Source: Leisingera sp. SS27
GTDB taxonomy: Bacteria; Pseudomonadota; Alphaproteobacteria; Rhodobacterales; Rhodobacteraceae
Assembly: GCF_028368855.1 (NCBI RefSeq)
Contig: NZ_JAQNCY010000005.1
Location: 186,001-250,000, forward strand
Length of the DNA stretch: 64,000 nucleotides
Direction: 5' to 3'
Below, piece by piece: positions 35,839 through 45,468 of the stretch. The first letter of the stretch is position 1. Every line of letters begins with the position of its first letter. The notes beneath the pieces are model-generated. The model did not search any database. It saw only the letters and a program-made list of their open reading frames with translations, and was not told where the DNA came from. Position numbers and translations under genes: made by a program.

Positions 35839-38100
35839 TCAGCCCGCGCGACGGCTTTGCGCCTGCGGCGCCAGCCGGGCCAGCAGTGCCAGCAGCTTGG
35901 GCTTGCTGATCGGCTTGCTCATGAAATCGTCCATGCCGGCATCCAGGCAGGCCTTGCGGTCAGAATCAAAGGCATTGGCGGTCAGCGCCACAATCACCGG
36001 CTGCGGCCGGGCCAAAGCACGGATTGCGCGGGTGGCTTCCAGCCCGTCCATTTCCGGCATCGACATGTCCATCAGGATGACATCCGGCACAAAAGCTTCG
36101 AACTGCGCCACCGCCTCGCCGCCATCCTGGGCAAAGGCCAGTTCGACGGGCGCTGCAAGCAGGAATTTCTCCACCAGCAGCCGGTTCACGGCATTGTCCT
36201 CTGCCACCAGCACCCGCAGCCCGTCCAGCACCGCAAGATCGCCTGGGGCCGCGGATTCAGGCTGCGCGCCGGTTTCGTCCTGCGCGTCCTGCAGAAGCAG
36301 GCGAACCGCGAAACAGGACCCCCTGCCCAATTCCGAAGATACGGCGATGCTGCCGCCCATGGCCTCTGCCAGGCGGCGGGAAATGGCCAGCCCCAGGCCG
36401 GTGCCGCCAAACCGGCGGCTGATGGCGGCATCGGCTTGCGAAAACCGCTCAAACACATCCCCCAGCTTATCCTCGGCGATGCCGATGCCGCTATCCGTCA
36501 CCGAGAACGTCAGCTCATACCCGCCTGCCGCCGGAGTGCCGCCCAGCATCACCGAAACCCGCCCCTGCTTGGTGAACTTGACCGCATTGCCGGCCAGATT
36601 CATCAGAATTTGCCGGATCCGTCTGTCGTCCCCGCGCAGCTGCGCAGGCAGGTCTTCCTGGATCTCCAGCACCAGTTCCAGCCCCTTGGCATCCGCCTGG
36701 GCCTGCAGCAGGCGGATGGTGGTTTCGAAACAGGCACGGGGGTCAAAGCTGACCGGGCTAAGCGTAAGCTCCTCTGCCTCCATCTTGGAGAAATCAAGGA
36801 CATCGTTGATCAGCCCCAGCAGCATGTCCGCAGAGCTGAGGATAGTATCGGCATAAAGCGCCTGTTCCTTGCTGAGACCGCTGTCGCGCAACAGCTGTGC
36901 CATCCCGATTACCCCGTTCATCGGAGTGCGGATTTCGTGGCTCATGGTGGCCAGAAAGTCCGATTTGGCACGCGCGCCTTCTTCTGCTGCAGCGCGCGCC
37001 TCTTCCAGCTGCTGGGCATGTTCCTTGGCGGCGGTGATGTCGCGCTCCACTGCGATCAGGGTTTCCAGCTTGCCGGCGCTGTTCAGCATCGGCACCTGGC
37101 TGGTTTCGATCCAGACCAGCCGCCCGTCCTTGCAGCGGTTGCGGATCTCAACCCGGACCGGCTGGGCATAGCGGATACTGTCCTGCAACATCTTGATTGT
37201 GCCGGGATCGGTCTCGCCGCTGTTCAGCAGGTCGCCGGGCAGCTGGCCCAGTGCCTCCTCAGAGGTATAGCCGGTTATACGGGTGAAACTGTCATTGACC
37301 CAGGTGATCCGCCCTGTCCGGTCCATCAGCATCACGCTGTCATTGGCATTTTCCGCAACCAGCGCCAGGCGGCGGGCCTCAATACGCTGTTCCTGCAGGC
37401 AGGCGTTCGCGGCCTCCAGCTCCTGCTGCTGGGTGGCGGTGGCCAGATTGTACTGGCGGGTGTTTTCAAAGGTGCGGCGCCCATAGGCGGCCAGCCAGAA
37501 CATGAAGCCGGTCAAGGTTATGATACCGACAGCATGCAGCTGCCATTCAGTGGTAAAGCCGCCGCCCGCAACAAGGTCAACCGCAAGCATGGCTGCAGGC
37601 ACGGCACAGAAGATGACCATCCAGACGATTGAAGCCGGACGGTGGTACGGAAGGGTAATCGCGGCATTCATCGCAATGCCGGCAAGGAAGGCAATCGTGA
37701 ACAGAATGTCGAGGTGATGTTCAGTGTCAACGCCGGCGTCCACCCAAGGCAAATATGGCAGGGTGGCGCAGATGCTCATCCCGGCGCCGTAAACCGTGGC
37801 AGACAAGGTCGTCAGCAGCCGCAGCTTTGCTTCAGGGATGCCTTTGGCTGCCAGGGCCTGCAGGCGCCACAGGCAAAAACTGTCGGCGATGTCACCTGTC
37901 AAGGCTGCTGTGAACGCCAAGGCGGCAATCGCCATGTCGGTCGCCAGGCCAAGCAGCACGCAAATTCCGAAAACAAAGACCTGCCGTGCCCAGAAAGTTC
38001 TGTAGCGCCCCTTGGCATAGCGCATCATCAGCTCAAACGAGCTGTACTTTCTCTCATAGCTGGCCAGCGGGCCATCGTGTGGCCCCTTCCCTATTTTCAT
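35839..38100 (-). CDS. Membrane-bound PAS hybrid sensor histidine kinase
   Basis: A 753-residue kinase. An N-terminal sensor with about six membrane helices (residues 35-215, for example FVFGICVLLGLATDMAIAAL) is followed by a short coiled coil, a PAS domain (about 240-360, WVNDSFTRITGYTSEEALG), HisKA with His388 in [13 protein letters not shown], HATPase_c with DSGIGIAEDKL and [12 protein letters not shown], and a C-terminal receiver with Asp678 in LMDMSMPEMDG and the TANAF and KP positions. No Hpt domain or output regulator is adjacent. It starts at ATG 38100. It sits between pncB and pncA, with 62 and 69 bases at its borders. Confidence 0.9.
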   Translation of the reverse strand: MKIGKGPHDGPLASYERKYSSFELMMRYAKGRYRTFWARQVFVFGICVLLGLATDMAIAALAFTAALTGDIADSFCLWRLQALAAKGIPEAKLRLLTTLSATVYGAGMSICATLPYLPWVDAGVDTEHHLDILFTIAFLAGIAMNAAITLPYHRPASIVWMVIFCAVPAAMLAVDLVAGGGFTTEWQLHAVGIITLTGFMFWLAAYGRRTFENTRQYNLATATQQQELEAANACLQEQRIEARRLALVAENANDSVMLMDRTGRITWVNDSFTRITGYTSEEALGQLPGDLLNSGETDPGTIKMLQDSIRYAQPVRVEIRNRCKDGRLVWIETSQVPMLNSAGKLETLIAVERDITAAKEHAQQLEEARAAAEEGARAKSDFLATMSHEIRTPMNGVIGMAQLLRDSGLSKEQALYADTILSSADMLLGLINDVLDFSKMEAEELTLSPVSFDPRACFETTIRLLQAQADAKGLELVLEIQEDLPAQLRGDDRRIRQILMNLAGNAVKFTKQGRVSVMLGGTPAAGGYELTFSVTDSGIGIAEDKLGDVFERFSQADAAISRRFGGTGLGLAISRRLAEAMGGSIAVSSELGRGSCFAVRLLLQDAQDETGAQPESAAPGDLAVLDGLRVLVAEDNAVNRLLVEKFLLAAPVELAFAQDGGEAVAQFEAFVPDVILMDMSMPEMDGLEATRAIRALARPQPVIVALTANAFDSDRKACLDAGMDDFMSKPISKPKLLALLARLAPQAQSRRAG

Positions 38101-38169
38101 CAGTCAGCCTTGCTGTCCGGACTCCCTGCCAGTGTTAGGGGTAACTGGTTAACATTTGGAAACTTCAAC

Positions 38170-38766
38170 TCAAGATTGAAACTCTATGCCTGCCTCTTCC
38201 ATCTGCGTCAGGGCTGCGCTGAGAGAGCCATCCAGATCAATGGCACGGCAGGCAGACAGCTGCACCGTCACGCCAAACCCCAGGCGCGCCGCATCCAGCG
38301 CGGTGAAGGCAACACAGAAGTCAGTGGCCAGCCCGGCAAGTGTCAGCCGGGTTATGCCGCGGCTGCGCAGGTATCCCTCCAGCCCGGTGGGCGTGATCTG
38401 GTCGTTCTCGAAGAAACCGGAATAGCTGTCGATCGCAGGCCTGAATCCCTTGCGGATTATCAAATCGCCATCGGTGCGCAGGCCCTTGCGGAAGGCCGCG
38501 CCTTCAGTGCCCTGAACGCAGTGGTCCGGCCACAGCACCTGGGGGCCATAGGGCATCTCAGTGGTTTCAAACGGCGCTTTGCCCGGGTGCGAGGAGGCAA
38601 AGGAGGAATGCCCCGCCGGGTGCCAGTCCTGGGTCAGGATCACGGCATCGAACCGGCCCATCATCGCGTTGATCGGGGCCACCACCTCATCCCCGCCGGG
38701 AACCGCCAGCGCGCCGCCGGGACAGAAATCGTTTTGCACATCGACAACGATCAGGGCATGGGTCAT
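38170..38766 (-). CDS. pncA: Nicotinamidase / pyrazinamidase
   Basis: A 198-residue isochorismatase-fold amidase converting nicotinamide to nicotinate, which PncB then uses. Motifs: ALIVVDVQNDFCPGGALAV with catalytic Asp, ILTQDWHPAGHSSF with metal-binding Asp and His residues, WPDHCVQGTEGA, and the nucleophile Cys in LAGLATDFCVAFTALDA. ATG 38766 (MTHALIV) is preferred because AGGAG is six bases upstream; the ATG at 38772 would abut that site. It is divergent from trhO. Confidence 0.95.
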   Translation of the reverse strand: MTHALIVVDVQNDFCPGGALAVPGGDEVVAPINAMMGRFDAVILTQDWHPAGHSSFASSHPGKAPFETTEMPYGPQVLWPDHCVQGTEGAAFRKGLRTDGDLIIRKGFRPAIDSYSGFFENDQITPTGLEGYLRSRGITRLTLAGLATDFCVAFTALDAARLGFGVTVQLSACRAIDLDGSLSAALTQMEEAGIEFQS

Positions 38767-38943
38767 CGGCATCTCCTATGCTGTATACACAACATCTAGC
38801 GGTATAGGCGGGTCATGGGAACTGCTGCTGCAGGACAGTGCACAGGCATGGCCAAAACATACATCCAAAGCCCTTGTTTTATTGGGGCCGCCGGGCGGGT
38901 TCTTTGACTTGAAAACCCGGGCGCATGGTTCTAAGGGCGGGGC

Positions 38944-39855
38944 ATGTACACGATTGCTGCCCTCTATCACTTCACCCGCTTCCCCGATCCCGCCGCGATC
39001 CGGCCGGCGCTGCTGGACCTGTGCCAGGCGCAGGATGTCAAAGGCTCCTTGCTGCTGGCGCAAGAAGGGATCAATGGCACCATCGCAGGCCCGCGCGCAG
39101 GCATCGACGCGGTGCTGGCGCATATTAAGGCGCTGCCTGGCTGTGCGGGGCTGGAATGGAAAGAGGCAACCGCTGCCGAGCCGCCGTTCGGCAAGATGAA
39201 GGTGCGGCTGAAGAAAGAGATCGTCACGATGGGGCAGCCGGACGTGGATCCGCTGGCGTCTGTCGGGCATTACGTCGAGCCGGAAGAGTGGAACGACCTG
39301 ATCCGGCAGGACGATGTGGTGCTGATCGACACCCGCAACGATTACGAAGTGGCCATCGGCACCTTTGAGGGCGCGATTGACCCCAAGACCGGGTCTTTCC
39401 GCGACTTCCCCGCTTGGTGGGAAGAGAACAAGGACCGTTTTCACAACAAGAAGGTTGCGATGTTCTGCACCGGCGGCATCCGCTGCGAGAAGTCGACCAA
39501 CTACCTGCTGGGCCAGGGGGTGGAGGATGTCTATCACCTGAAGGGCGGCATCCTGCGCTATCTGGAGGAAATGCCAGCGGAGAACAGCACCTGGGAAGGC
39601 GAATGCTTTGTGTTCGACAACCGGGTGTCGGTCGGCCACGGGCTGGTTGAAGGCCCGCATGAGCTGTGCCACGGCTGCCGGCGCCCGATCCTTCCAGAAG
39701 ACAAGGCGCGGCCCGAATTCGAGCAGGGCGTCAGCTGCCACCTGTGCATTGGCCAGACCTCGGAAGAGGACAAGACCCGGTTCCGCGAGCGGCAAAAGCA
39801 GATGCAGCTGGCGCGGGAGCGCGGCGAGGACCATCTGGGCAGCATCCCGCTGTAG
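38944..39855 (+). CDS. trhO: tRNA uridine(34) hydroxylase TrhO (YceA), rhodanese-like
   Basis: A 303-residue enzyme that forms 5-hydroxyuridine at the wobble position of certain tRNAs using oxygen. The N-terminal acylphosphatase-like region holds GSLLLAQEGINGTIAG and FGKMKVRLKKEIVTMG, and the rhodanese domain holds DTRNDYEVAIGTF and the active loop FCTGGIRCEKS with Cys175. The C-terminal zinc-like region has two CxxC pairs (CHGC and CHLC). Length and motif order are standard. It is followed by a repeat region and a shared terminator. Confidence 0.95.
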   Translation: MYTIAALYHFTRFPDPAAIRPALLDLCQAQDVKGSLLLAQEGINGTIAGPRAGIDAVLAHIKALPGCAGLEWKEATAAEPPFGKMKVRLKKEIVTMGQPDVDPLASVGHYVEPEEWNDLIRQDDVVLIDTRNDYEVAIGTFEGAIDPKTGSFRDFPAWWEENKDRFHNKKVAMFCTGGIRCEKSTNYLLGQGVEDVYHLKGGILRYLEEMPAENSTWEGECFVFDNRVSVGHGLVEGPHELCHGCRRPILPEDKARPEFEQGVSCHLCIGQTSEEDKTRFRERQKQMQLARERGEDHLGSIPL

Positions 39856-39885
39856 GCCTACTTTTTCAGCCCAGCCGCAACGGCA

Positions 39886-40016
39886 GGTTCGCGCCCGGTC
39901 CCGAGGGTGGGCGCGGTGCCGCTTGGGGCGTGTTGACAGACAAACGCCACCCATTCAGCCTGTTGCAACCTCAGTTGCATTCGCGCCCGCCCTGGGGGCG
40001 GGGCCGGGCGCGAACC
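39886..40016. repeat. Long inverted repeat downstream of trhO
   Basis: GGTTCGCGCCCGGTCCC (39886-39902) pairs with GGGGCCGGGCGCGAACC (40000-40016) at 16 of 17 positions over a spacer of about 97 bases. Inner pairing (GCGCCCGC near 39980 with GGGCGCGG near 39910) would extend the stem. No gene is present inside. Confidence 0.65.
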
Positions 40017-40057
40017 GGATCGCAGGCGATCCGGGGACGTATTCAGCGCATCAAGAA

Positions 40058-40096
40058 TAAAAACAGGCCGCTGCCCGTTAGGACAGCGGCCTTTTC
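40058..40096. terminator. Bidirectional terminator between trhO and napC
   Basis: GGCCGCTG (40066-40073) pairs with CAGCGGCC (40084-40091) across ten bases. TTTT follows on the plus strand; on the minus strand TGTTTTT follows. It serves both the trhO transcript and the end of the nap operon. Confidence 0.85.
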
Positions 40097-40118
40097 GTGC
40101 TTTGCGGGGCTGGCAGCG

Positions 40119-40787
40119 TCAGTCGCTGCTCAGGCCCAGGTAGCTGCGGGTGCTGGCCAGCAGGCCCTCGCCATGGGCCGGGGCCAGCAGGCCTGCGTGA
40201 TCCTCGCCTTCGGCTGCGGCCATGTCCGGCAGCTGGTGGGCGATACCCTTGTGGCAGCTGATACAGGTCTTCTCGCCGGTGAACAGGAAGCGCTCATGCG
40301 CATCCGCCGCCCGCTTGGATTGGCGGGTGATGTCCATCGACTCATCCGAGTGGCAGTTGCGGCATTCCAAGCTGTCGTTTGCCTCAAGCCGTGCCCATTC
40401 GTGCTGCGCCAGCTCCAGCCGGTGCTCCAGGAATTTCTCCCGCGTGTTGATGGTGCCGAAGATCTTGCCCCAGACCTCCTTGGAGGCCTGCATCTTGCGG
40501 GCGATCTTATTGGTCCAGTTGTGCGGCACGTGGCAGTCCGGGCAGGACGCCCGCACGCCGGAGCGGTTGGAATAGTGGATCGTCGGCTTCAGCTCCTCGA
40601 ACACGTTGTCGCGCATTTCGTGGCAGCTGGTGCAGAAGGCCTCAGTGTTGGTGACCTCCAGTGCGGTGTTGAAACCGCCCCAGAAAATGATCCCCATCAC
40701 AAAGCCGCCCATGGTCAGAAAGCCGAGCGAGAAGTAGGCGCTGGGCCGGCGGATGATCCACCAGAGACGTTTCAGAAAACTCCACAT
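40119..40787 (-). CDS. napC: Tetraheme cytochrome c quinol dehydrogenase NapC
   Basis: A 222-residue membrane-anchored c-type cytochrome that takes electrons from quinol and passes them to NapAB. One N-terminal helix ([20 protein letters not shown]) precedes four heme sites: CTSCH, CPDCH, CRNCH and CISCH. The block [20 protein letters not shown] and the [14 protein letters not shown] segment are typical of the NapC/NirT family. The start overlaps the napB stop by one base (TGATG). It is the last gene of napEFDABC, followed by a terminator. Confidence 0.97.
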   Translation of the reverse strand: MWSFLKRLWWIIRRPSAYFSLGFLTMGGFVMGIIFWGGFNTALEVTNTEAFCTSCHEMRDNVFEELKPTIHYSNRSGVRASCPDCHVPHNWTNKIARKMQASKEVWGKIFGTINTREKFLEHRLELAQHEWARLEANDSLECRNCHSDESMDITRQSKRAADAHERFLFTGEKTCISCHKGIAHQLPDMAAAEGEDHAGLLAPAHGEGLLASTRSYLGLSSD

Positions 40788-41257
40788 CAGTCAGACCCGC
40801 CCTGTTTGGAATGGACGTAGTCCAGCACCTTGTCGACATCGACGAACTCGTTTTCGACCAGCGGCCGGGCGTTGGTCTGCACCACGTGGCACTGGGTGCA
40901 GAAATAGCGCCGCGGGCTGACCGCGCCGAGGGTCTGGCCCTCGCGGTTCATGAAGTGGGTGACCGAGATCATCGGCGCCTGGCTGACCTCCACCGCGGTG
41001 CGGCTGTGGCAGGTCAGGCATTTGTTGGAGTTCAGATCGACCTGGTAGTTGTCGGTCTTGTGCGGGATCAGCGGCGGCTGATCCGGGTAGTTGCGCACCT
41101 GGCGGATGTCAGTGTTGACGATGCCGGGAATCTGGGTGGCTTCGCCCTGCTGGTCCAGCGGCGCAGTGTTGCGCAGCGTGGCGACCTGGTTCTGGGCAAA
41201 GGCTGCCGAGGCCAGCAGGATTGGTGCGGCCAGGATGGCGAGACGGAGATGTTTCAT
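40787..41257 (-). CDS. napB: Periplasmic nitrate reductase diheme subunit NapB
   Basis: A 156-residue periplasmic cytochrome that relays electrons from NapC to NapA. A signal peptide ([22 protein letters not shown]) is followed by [21 protein letters not shown] and [21 protein letters not shown], which carry the two heme sites and the conserved spacing. ATG 41257 lies nine bases after the napA stop; an in-frame upstream start inside napA has no support. Confidence 0.96.
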   Translation of the reverse strand: MKHLRLAILAAPILLASAAFAQNQVATLRNTAPLDQQGEATQIPGIVNTDIRQVRNYPDQPPLIPHKTDNYQVDLNSNKCLTCHSRTAVEVSQAPMISVTHFMNREGQTLGAVSPRRYFCTQCHVVQTNARPLVENEFVDVDKVLDYVHSKQGGSD

Positions 41258-41265
41258 GACGGGCC

Positions 41266-43764
41266 TCACACTGCTTCGATACGGACTGCGCATTTTTTGA
41301 AGTCCGTCTGTTTCGAGATCGGATCGGTGGCGTCCAGCGTGACCTTGTTGATCAGCCGGCGCGCATCGAACCAGGGCACAAAGACCAGGCCTTTGGGCGG
41401 CTTGTTGCGGCCGCGGGTTTCAATCCTGGTGCGGATTTCGCCGCGCCGCGAGATCACCCGCACCTCGGTGCCGCGCCGGAACCCCTGCGCCTTGGCATCG
41501 TCCGGGTGCATGTAGCAAAGCGCGTCGGGAACGGCCTGGTACAGCTCCGGCACCCGCTGGGTCATTGAGCCTGAGTGCCAGTGCTCCAACACCCGGCCGG
41601 TGGCCAGCCACATCGGATATTCGTCATCCGGGCTTTCCGCCGGCGGTTCATAGGGCAGTGCAAAAATCACCGCCTTGCCGTCAGGCTTGCCGTAGAATTC
41701 GTAATCCGAACCCGGCTTCACGTAGGGGTCAGAACCTTCCTTGAAGCGCCATTGGGTTTCCTTGCCATCCACCACGGGCCAGCGCAGGCCGCGCACCTCG
41801 TGGTAGGTGTCGAACGGGGCCAGGTCATGCGCCTTGCCGCGGCCGAATTCGGCGTATTCCTCGAACAGGCCCTTCTGGATGTAAAAGCCGAAGTCCTCGG
41901 ATTCGTGGTTGCCGTATTCGCGGGCCTTTTCGGACAGCTCGTACTGGTCGACTTTGCCGTTGGCGAACAGCACCTCGAACAGGGTCTTGCCCTTGTATTC
42001 GGGGTTGGCGTCCAGGATTTCCGCCGGCCAGACCTCATCGGTGGTGAAGCGCTTGGAGAATTCCGCCAACTGCCACAGGTCGGACTTCGACTCGCCCGGC
42101 GCGTTGACCAGCTGGTACCAGAACTGGGTGCGGCGCTCCGCGTTGCCGTAGGCGCCTTCCTTCTCGACCCACATGGCGGCGGGCAGGATCAGGTCTGCAG
42201 CCTCTGCCGTCACCGTCGGGTAGGCATCCGACACTACGATGAAGTTGTCGGGGTTGCGATAGCCCGGCAGCCCTTCCTCCATCATGTTGGGGGCGGCCTG
42301 CATGTTGTTGTTCACCTGCACCCAGTAGCAGTTGATCTTGCCGTCCTTCAGGTCACGGTTCTGCTTCACCGCGTGGGAACCGACCCAGCCCGGAACGGTG
42401 CCTTCGGGCAGCTTCCAGATCTTTTCGGCATAGGCGCGGTGTTCCGGGTTCTTGACCACCATGTCAGCCGGCAGGCGGTGCGAGAAGGTGCCGACCTCAC
42501 GCGCGGTACCGCAAGCCGACGGCTGGCCGGTCAGCGAGAACGGCGAGTTGCCGGGGGTGGAGATTTTGCCGGTCAGCAGGTGGATGTTGTAAAGCAGGTT
42601 GTTGGTCCAGACACCGCGGGTGTGCTGGTTGGCGCCCATGGTCCACAGCGACATGACCTTGGTGTTGGGATCGGCATAAAGCTTGGCGATCTTTTCCAGG
42701 GTCTCAGCTGGGACGCCGGACATTTCTTCCGCTTTTTCGAGCGTGTATTCCGACACGAACTCGGCAAATTCCTCGAAGCTCATCGGCTCGGAACCGCCCG
42801 CCTTGTCGTTGTTCTCGGCCGCCTGTTCCAGCGGGTGTTCCGGACGCAGACCATAGCCGATGTCGGTATTGCCGCGGCGGAAATTGACGTGCTTGCCAAC
42901 GAAGTCCTTATGCACCGCGTCATTCTGGATGATGTAATTGGCGATGTAGTTGAGGATCACCATGTCGGTCTGCGGCGTGAACACCGCCGGGATGTCGGCC
43001 AGGTCGAAACTGCGGTGGGTGAATGTCGACAGTACCGCGACCTTGACGTGCGGATGGCTGAAGCGGCGGTCGGTGATGCGGGTCCACAGGATCGGGTGCA
43101 TCTCCGCCATGTTCGAGCCCCACAGCACGAAGGCGTCGGCGTTCTCGAAGTCGTCATAGCAGCCCATCGGCTCGTCGATGCCGAAGGTGCGCATGAAGCC
43201 GCCCACAGCCGAAGCCATGCAGTGGCGCGCGTTGGGGTCGATGTTGTTGGAGCGGAAGCCCGCCTTCATCAGCTTGGAGGCCGCATAGCCTTCCCAGACG
43301 GTCCACTGGCCGGAGCCGAACATGCCGATGCCTTCGGGGCCTTTCTCGGCCAGTGTCTTCTTCCACTTCTCGGCCATGATGTCGAAGGCCTCATCCCAGG
43401 AAACCGGGGTGAATTCGCCGTTCTTGTCATATTCGCCGCCCGTCTTGCGCAGCAGCGGCGTGGTCAGGCGGTCGGCGCCATACATGATCTTCGACAGGAA
43501 GTAGCCCTTGACACAGTTCAGGCCGCGGTTGACCTCTGCCTGGGTGTCGCCGTGGGTGGCAACCACGCGGCCGGCCTTGGTGGCCACCATGATCGAGCAG
43601 CCGGTGCCGCAGAAGCGGCAGGCCGCCTTGGACCATTTCAGCTCAGTCACGTTTGCATCTGTTACAAGGTTCTGCGCTGCCGCGGGAACCGGCAGGCCGG
43701 CAGCAAGCGCCGCTGCGGCGGCGGCCTGCGCCTTGATGGCGTCACGGCGGGTAAGTCCGGTCAT
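41266..43764 (-). CDS. napA: Periplasmic nitrate reductase catalytic subunit NapA
   Basis: An 832-residue molybdenum enzyme reducing nitrate to nitrite in the periplasm. A Tat signal with the twin arginines at residues 6-7 (TRRDAIKA) is followed by the [4Fe-4S] cysteines Cys49, Cys52, Cys56 and Cys84 ([18 protein letters not shown]). The Mo-bis-MGD ligand cysteine is expected in the [12 protein letters not shown] segment. The C-terminal domain has [23 protein letters not shown], typical of NapA. The start overlaps the napD stop (ATGA). Export is by the Tat pathway after cofactor loading, with NapD guarding the signal peptide. Confidence 0.98.
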   Translation of the reverse strand: MTGLTRRDAIKAQAAAAAALAAGLPVPAAAQNLVTDANVTELKWSKAACRFCGTGCSIMVATKAGRVVATHGDTQAEVNRGLNCVKGYFLSKIMYGADRLTTPLLRKTGGEYDKNGEFTPVSWDEAFDIMAEKWKKTLAEKGPEGIGMFGSGQWTVWEGYAASKLMKAGFRSNNIDPNARHCMASAVGGFMRTFGIDEPMGCYDDFENADAFVLWGSNMAEMHPILWTRITDRRFSHPHVKVAVLSTFTHRSFDLADIPAVFTPQTDMVILNYIANYIIQNDAVHKDFVGKHVNFRRGNTDIGYGLRPEHPLEQAAENNDKAGGSEPMSFEEFAEFVSEYTLEKAEEMSGVPAETLEKIAKLYADPNTKVMSLWTMGANQHTRGVWTNNLLYNIHLLTGKISTPGNSPFSLTGQPSACGTAREVGTFSHRLPADMVVKNPEHRAYAEKIWKLPEGTVPGWVGSHAVKQNRDLKDGKINCYWVQVNNNMQAAPNMMEEGLPGYRNPDNFIVVSDAYPTVTAEAADLILPAAMWVEKEGAYGNAERRTQFWYQLVNAPGESKSDLWQLAEFSKRFTTDEVWPAEILDANPEYKGKTLFEVLFANGKVDQYELSEKAREYGNHESEDFGFYIQKGLFEEYAEFGRGKAHDLAPFDTYHEVRGLRWPVVDGKETQWRFKEGSDPYVKPGSDYEFYGKPDGKAVIFALPYEPPAESPDDEYPMWLATGRVLEHWHSGSMTQRVPELYQAVPDALCYMHPDDAKAQGFRRGTEVRVISRRGEIRTRIETRGRNKPPKGLVFVPWFDARRLINKVTLDATDPISKQTDFKKCAVRIEAV

Positions 43765-44039
43765 TGGGGGACTCCTTCTTCAATGGCGAGGTCCTGCGCA
43801 TCGCAGGTTTGATGGAAGACAAGCGCCGCGCTGGCGACGCCGTCGAGAAGCTGAATTTTGGCGAGTGCATCACCGATAGCCCGGTCGCTGCCGGCCTCGA
43901 ACAGGACCACGATCTTGCCCGAGGGATCGGTTTGCGAAATTTCAGCGCGGGGCATGGATTTGATGTCGGCCAGAACGGCCTCCATCCGCGCCGGGTCGCT
44001 GCGCACCAGCAGGCTGGAGATATGGATTTCTTCTGTCAC
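43761..44039 (-). CDS. napD: NapA-specific chaperone NapD (GTG start)
   Basis: A 92-residue cytoplasmic chaperone binding the NapA Tat signal peptide. The sequence [37 protein letters not shown] and [14 protein letters not shown] fits the NapD fold. The GTG start overlaps the napF stop (GTGA), with AAAGGAAG about seven bases upstream; an open frame runs further upstream but belongs to the napF region. The C-terminal stop overlaps the napA start. Confidence 0.93.
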   Translation of the reverse strand: MTEEIHISSLLVRSDPARMEAVLADIKSMPRAEISQTDPSGKIVVLFEAGSDRAIGDALAKIQLLDGVASAALVFHQTCDAQDLAIEEGVPQ

Positions 44040-44551
44040 GCGGACTTCCTTTGCTGGCGGGGATCGGTGATCGCAATGGCGTTGTTCGGGCAAGTGGAAA
44101 GGCAGGCGCCGCAACCGGTGCAGGCGTCGGCGTCCACCTGAATTGCGCCGACCGGGCGGACCGACAGGTCCATCCGCAAGGCGCGCGGGTCGCAGGTATC
44201 GGTGCACAGCTGGCAGGCGATGCCGGCGGCGTTCAGACAGCTGCCGGTGATCTCTACCGTGACCGGCCAGGGGGCCGGCTGCACCAAGTCGAAAACAGGT
44301 TCGGGACAGGCTTCGGCGCAAGCGGCGCAGAAGGTGCATTCGCCGCCGCGGAAATTGATGCGCGGGCGGTTGCGGCTGTCGAACTCGATAATGTTCTCCG
44401 GGCAGGCGTCCACGCAGGCATTGCAGCTGGTGCAATGGGACTGCACCCGGGCCTCATCCGTCCAGGGCGGCCGGAACTCGGGATCCGGGCGGGCCACTCT
44501 TCCGGTCAGGAAGGCGCGCCGCGAAGGAGCTGTGCTGGCATGTGCTGGCAT
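44036..44551 (-). CDS. napF: Ferredoxin-type protein NapF
   Basis: A 171-residue cytoplasmic iron-sulfur protein thought to help assemble the NapA cluster before export. Three cysteine-rich [4Fe-4S] sites are visible: CTSCNACVDACPE, CTFCAACAEACPE and CTGCGACLSTCPN, plus a further CQLCTDTC pair. The twin-arginine-like SRRAFLTGR at the N-terminus is a normal NapF feature. It follows napE by 12 bases and overlaps napD. Confidence 0.95.
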   Translation of the reverse strand: MPAHASTAPSRRAFLTGRVARPDPEFRPPWTDEARVQSHCTSCNACVDACPENIIEFDSRNRPRINFRGGECTFCAACAEACPEPVFDLVQPAPWPVTVEITGSCLNAAGIACQLCTDTCDPRALRMDLSVRPVGAIQVDADACTGCGACLSTCPNNAIAITDPRQQRKSA

Positions 44552-44563
44552 TGGCCTGGGCCC

Positions 44564-44713
44564 TTAACCTGTGGGCGGCCCCAGGAAGATCTGGGAGATC
44601 CAGATCATCAGGCCGTATCCGCCGACGATTCCCACTGCCAGAACCGGCGCCAGAATCACCGCGAGGAACAGAAAGGTATTCCGTTCTTCGGCTTTGGTTG
44701 GCTGTTCGGACAT
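44564..44713 (-). CDS. napE: Small membrane protein NapE
   Basis: A 49-residue protein, first gene of the nap operon. It begins MSEQPTKAEERNTFLFLAVI, continues with one hydrophobic helix (VLAVGIVGGYGLMIWI) and ends QIFLGPPTG. This is the NapE/TorE pattern of a charged N-terminus and a single membrane segment, as in Rhodobacter and Paracoccus nap operons. Its function is not established. GGAGGACAGAT before ATG 44713 is a good ribosome-binding site. Confidence 0.9.
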   Translation of the reverse strand: MSEQPTKAEERNTFLFLAVILAPVLAVGIVGGYGLMIWISQIFLGPPTG

Positions 44714-45308
44714 ATCTGTCCTCCATGGCTGCTTCTATTTGCACCAAAGCAGATCGAGACAGGCTCAACTCTCTGGCGATGGCAGGAAAACCCTAACCCA
44801 TTTCGGCAAAACAACAATCAAAGGTTGCAATCAGATACATCTTCACGCCCCAGCATGCTGCGTTCTGCCAGCGCCACCATGCAAATGTGCTGTTGCTGCT
44901 ACCTTGATCTGAATCATTTCGCAGGCGGCTGATTTTAAAAAATACAAATATTCAAGAAAGCGAAAGTGAACTGCAGCAGCGCTGCCCGCAAGGCCCGGCT
45001 AGTCTGAGCCTGATTCGGGTGCCCTTCCCGCTTGCACTGGCACGTTGACCTGCGAATTCCCTTTGCGCCGCCGAGGATTCAGCCATGCTGCCGGGCAATC
45101 ATGGCGCCCGCTGCAGTCAGCACGCGCCTCCGTGCAAGGCAGCCGCAACCGTAAAACTGATTCGCCCGGGGCGTTGTCTGATGCAGCGCACTCCGATCCC
45201 AGCGGCTGGACCTGCCTGCCCCTCCCCGGAAACGCAAAAAAGCACCCCAAACCAACGGCCGGACACTGCACCTGTAGTGAGATATTATGCAGCAATTTCA
45301 GGGATTAA
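44714..45308. other. Gene-poor region upstream of nap
   Basis: About 595 bases with no gene I can support; short frames of 80-100 codons exist on both strands but have no recognisable features. It holds the nap promoter region, an FNR-like box at 44904-44917, and an A-rich segment near 44937-44960. Composition between 44810 and 44960 is noticeably richer in A and T than the flanks. Confidence 0.6.
44904..44917. promoter_or_regulatory. FNR-like box upstream of nap
   Basis: TTGATCTGAATCAT matches TTGAT-N4-ATCAA at nine of ten half-site bases. It is 191 bases from the napE start. A -41.5 placement would put a minus-strand start near 44869, but the -10 there (around TTGCAT) is weak, so the site is only a candidate. 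Confidence 0.45.
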
Positions 45309-45383
<75 letters not shown>

Positions 45384-45468
45384 GCCGGTGAGGGGGCTTT
45401 TAGGCATAAACGCGAAGGCGTGCAAGAGCATTCTGGACGGTTTTTTCGCACTAAGTTAGAGAAGTCTT

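Noticed and set aside
35857-37632. A 591-codon open frame on the plus strand
   Set aside because: It is antisense to the hybrid kinase and contains no domain signature.
38767-38943. NrtR-type operator between pncA and trhO (TGTATACA)
   Set aside because: A short palindromic TGTATACA is present near 38780, but it does not match NrtR site patterns I know and no nrtR gene is visible, so no regulator is claimed.
41575-43812. A 745-codon open frame on the plus strand
   Set aside because: It is antisense to napA, whose motifs and length are complete. The composition is typical of a GC-rich shadow frame.
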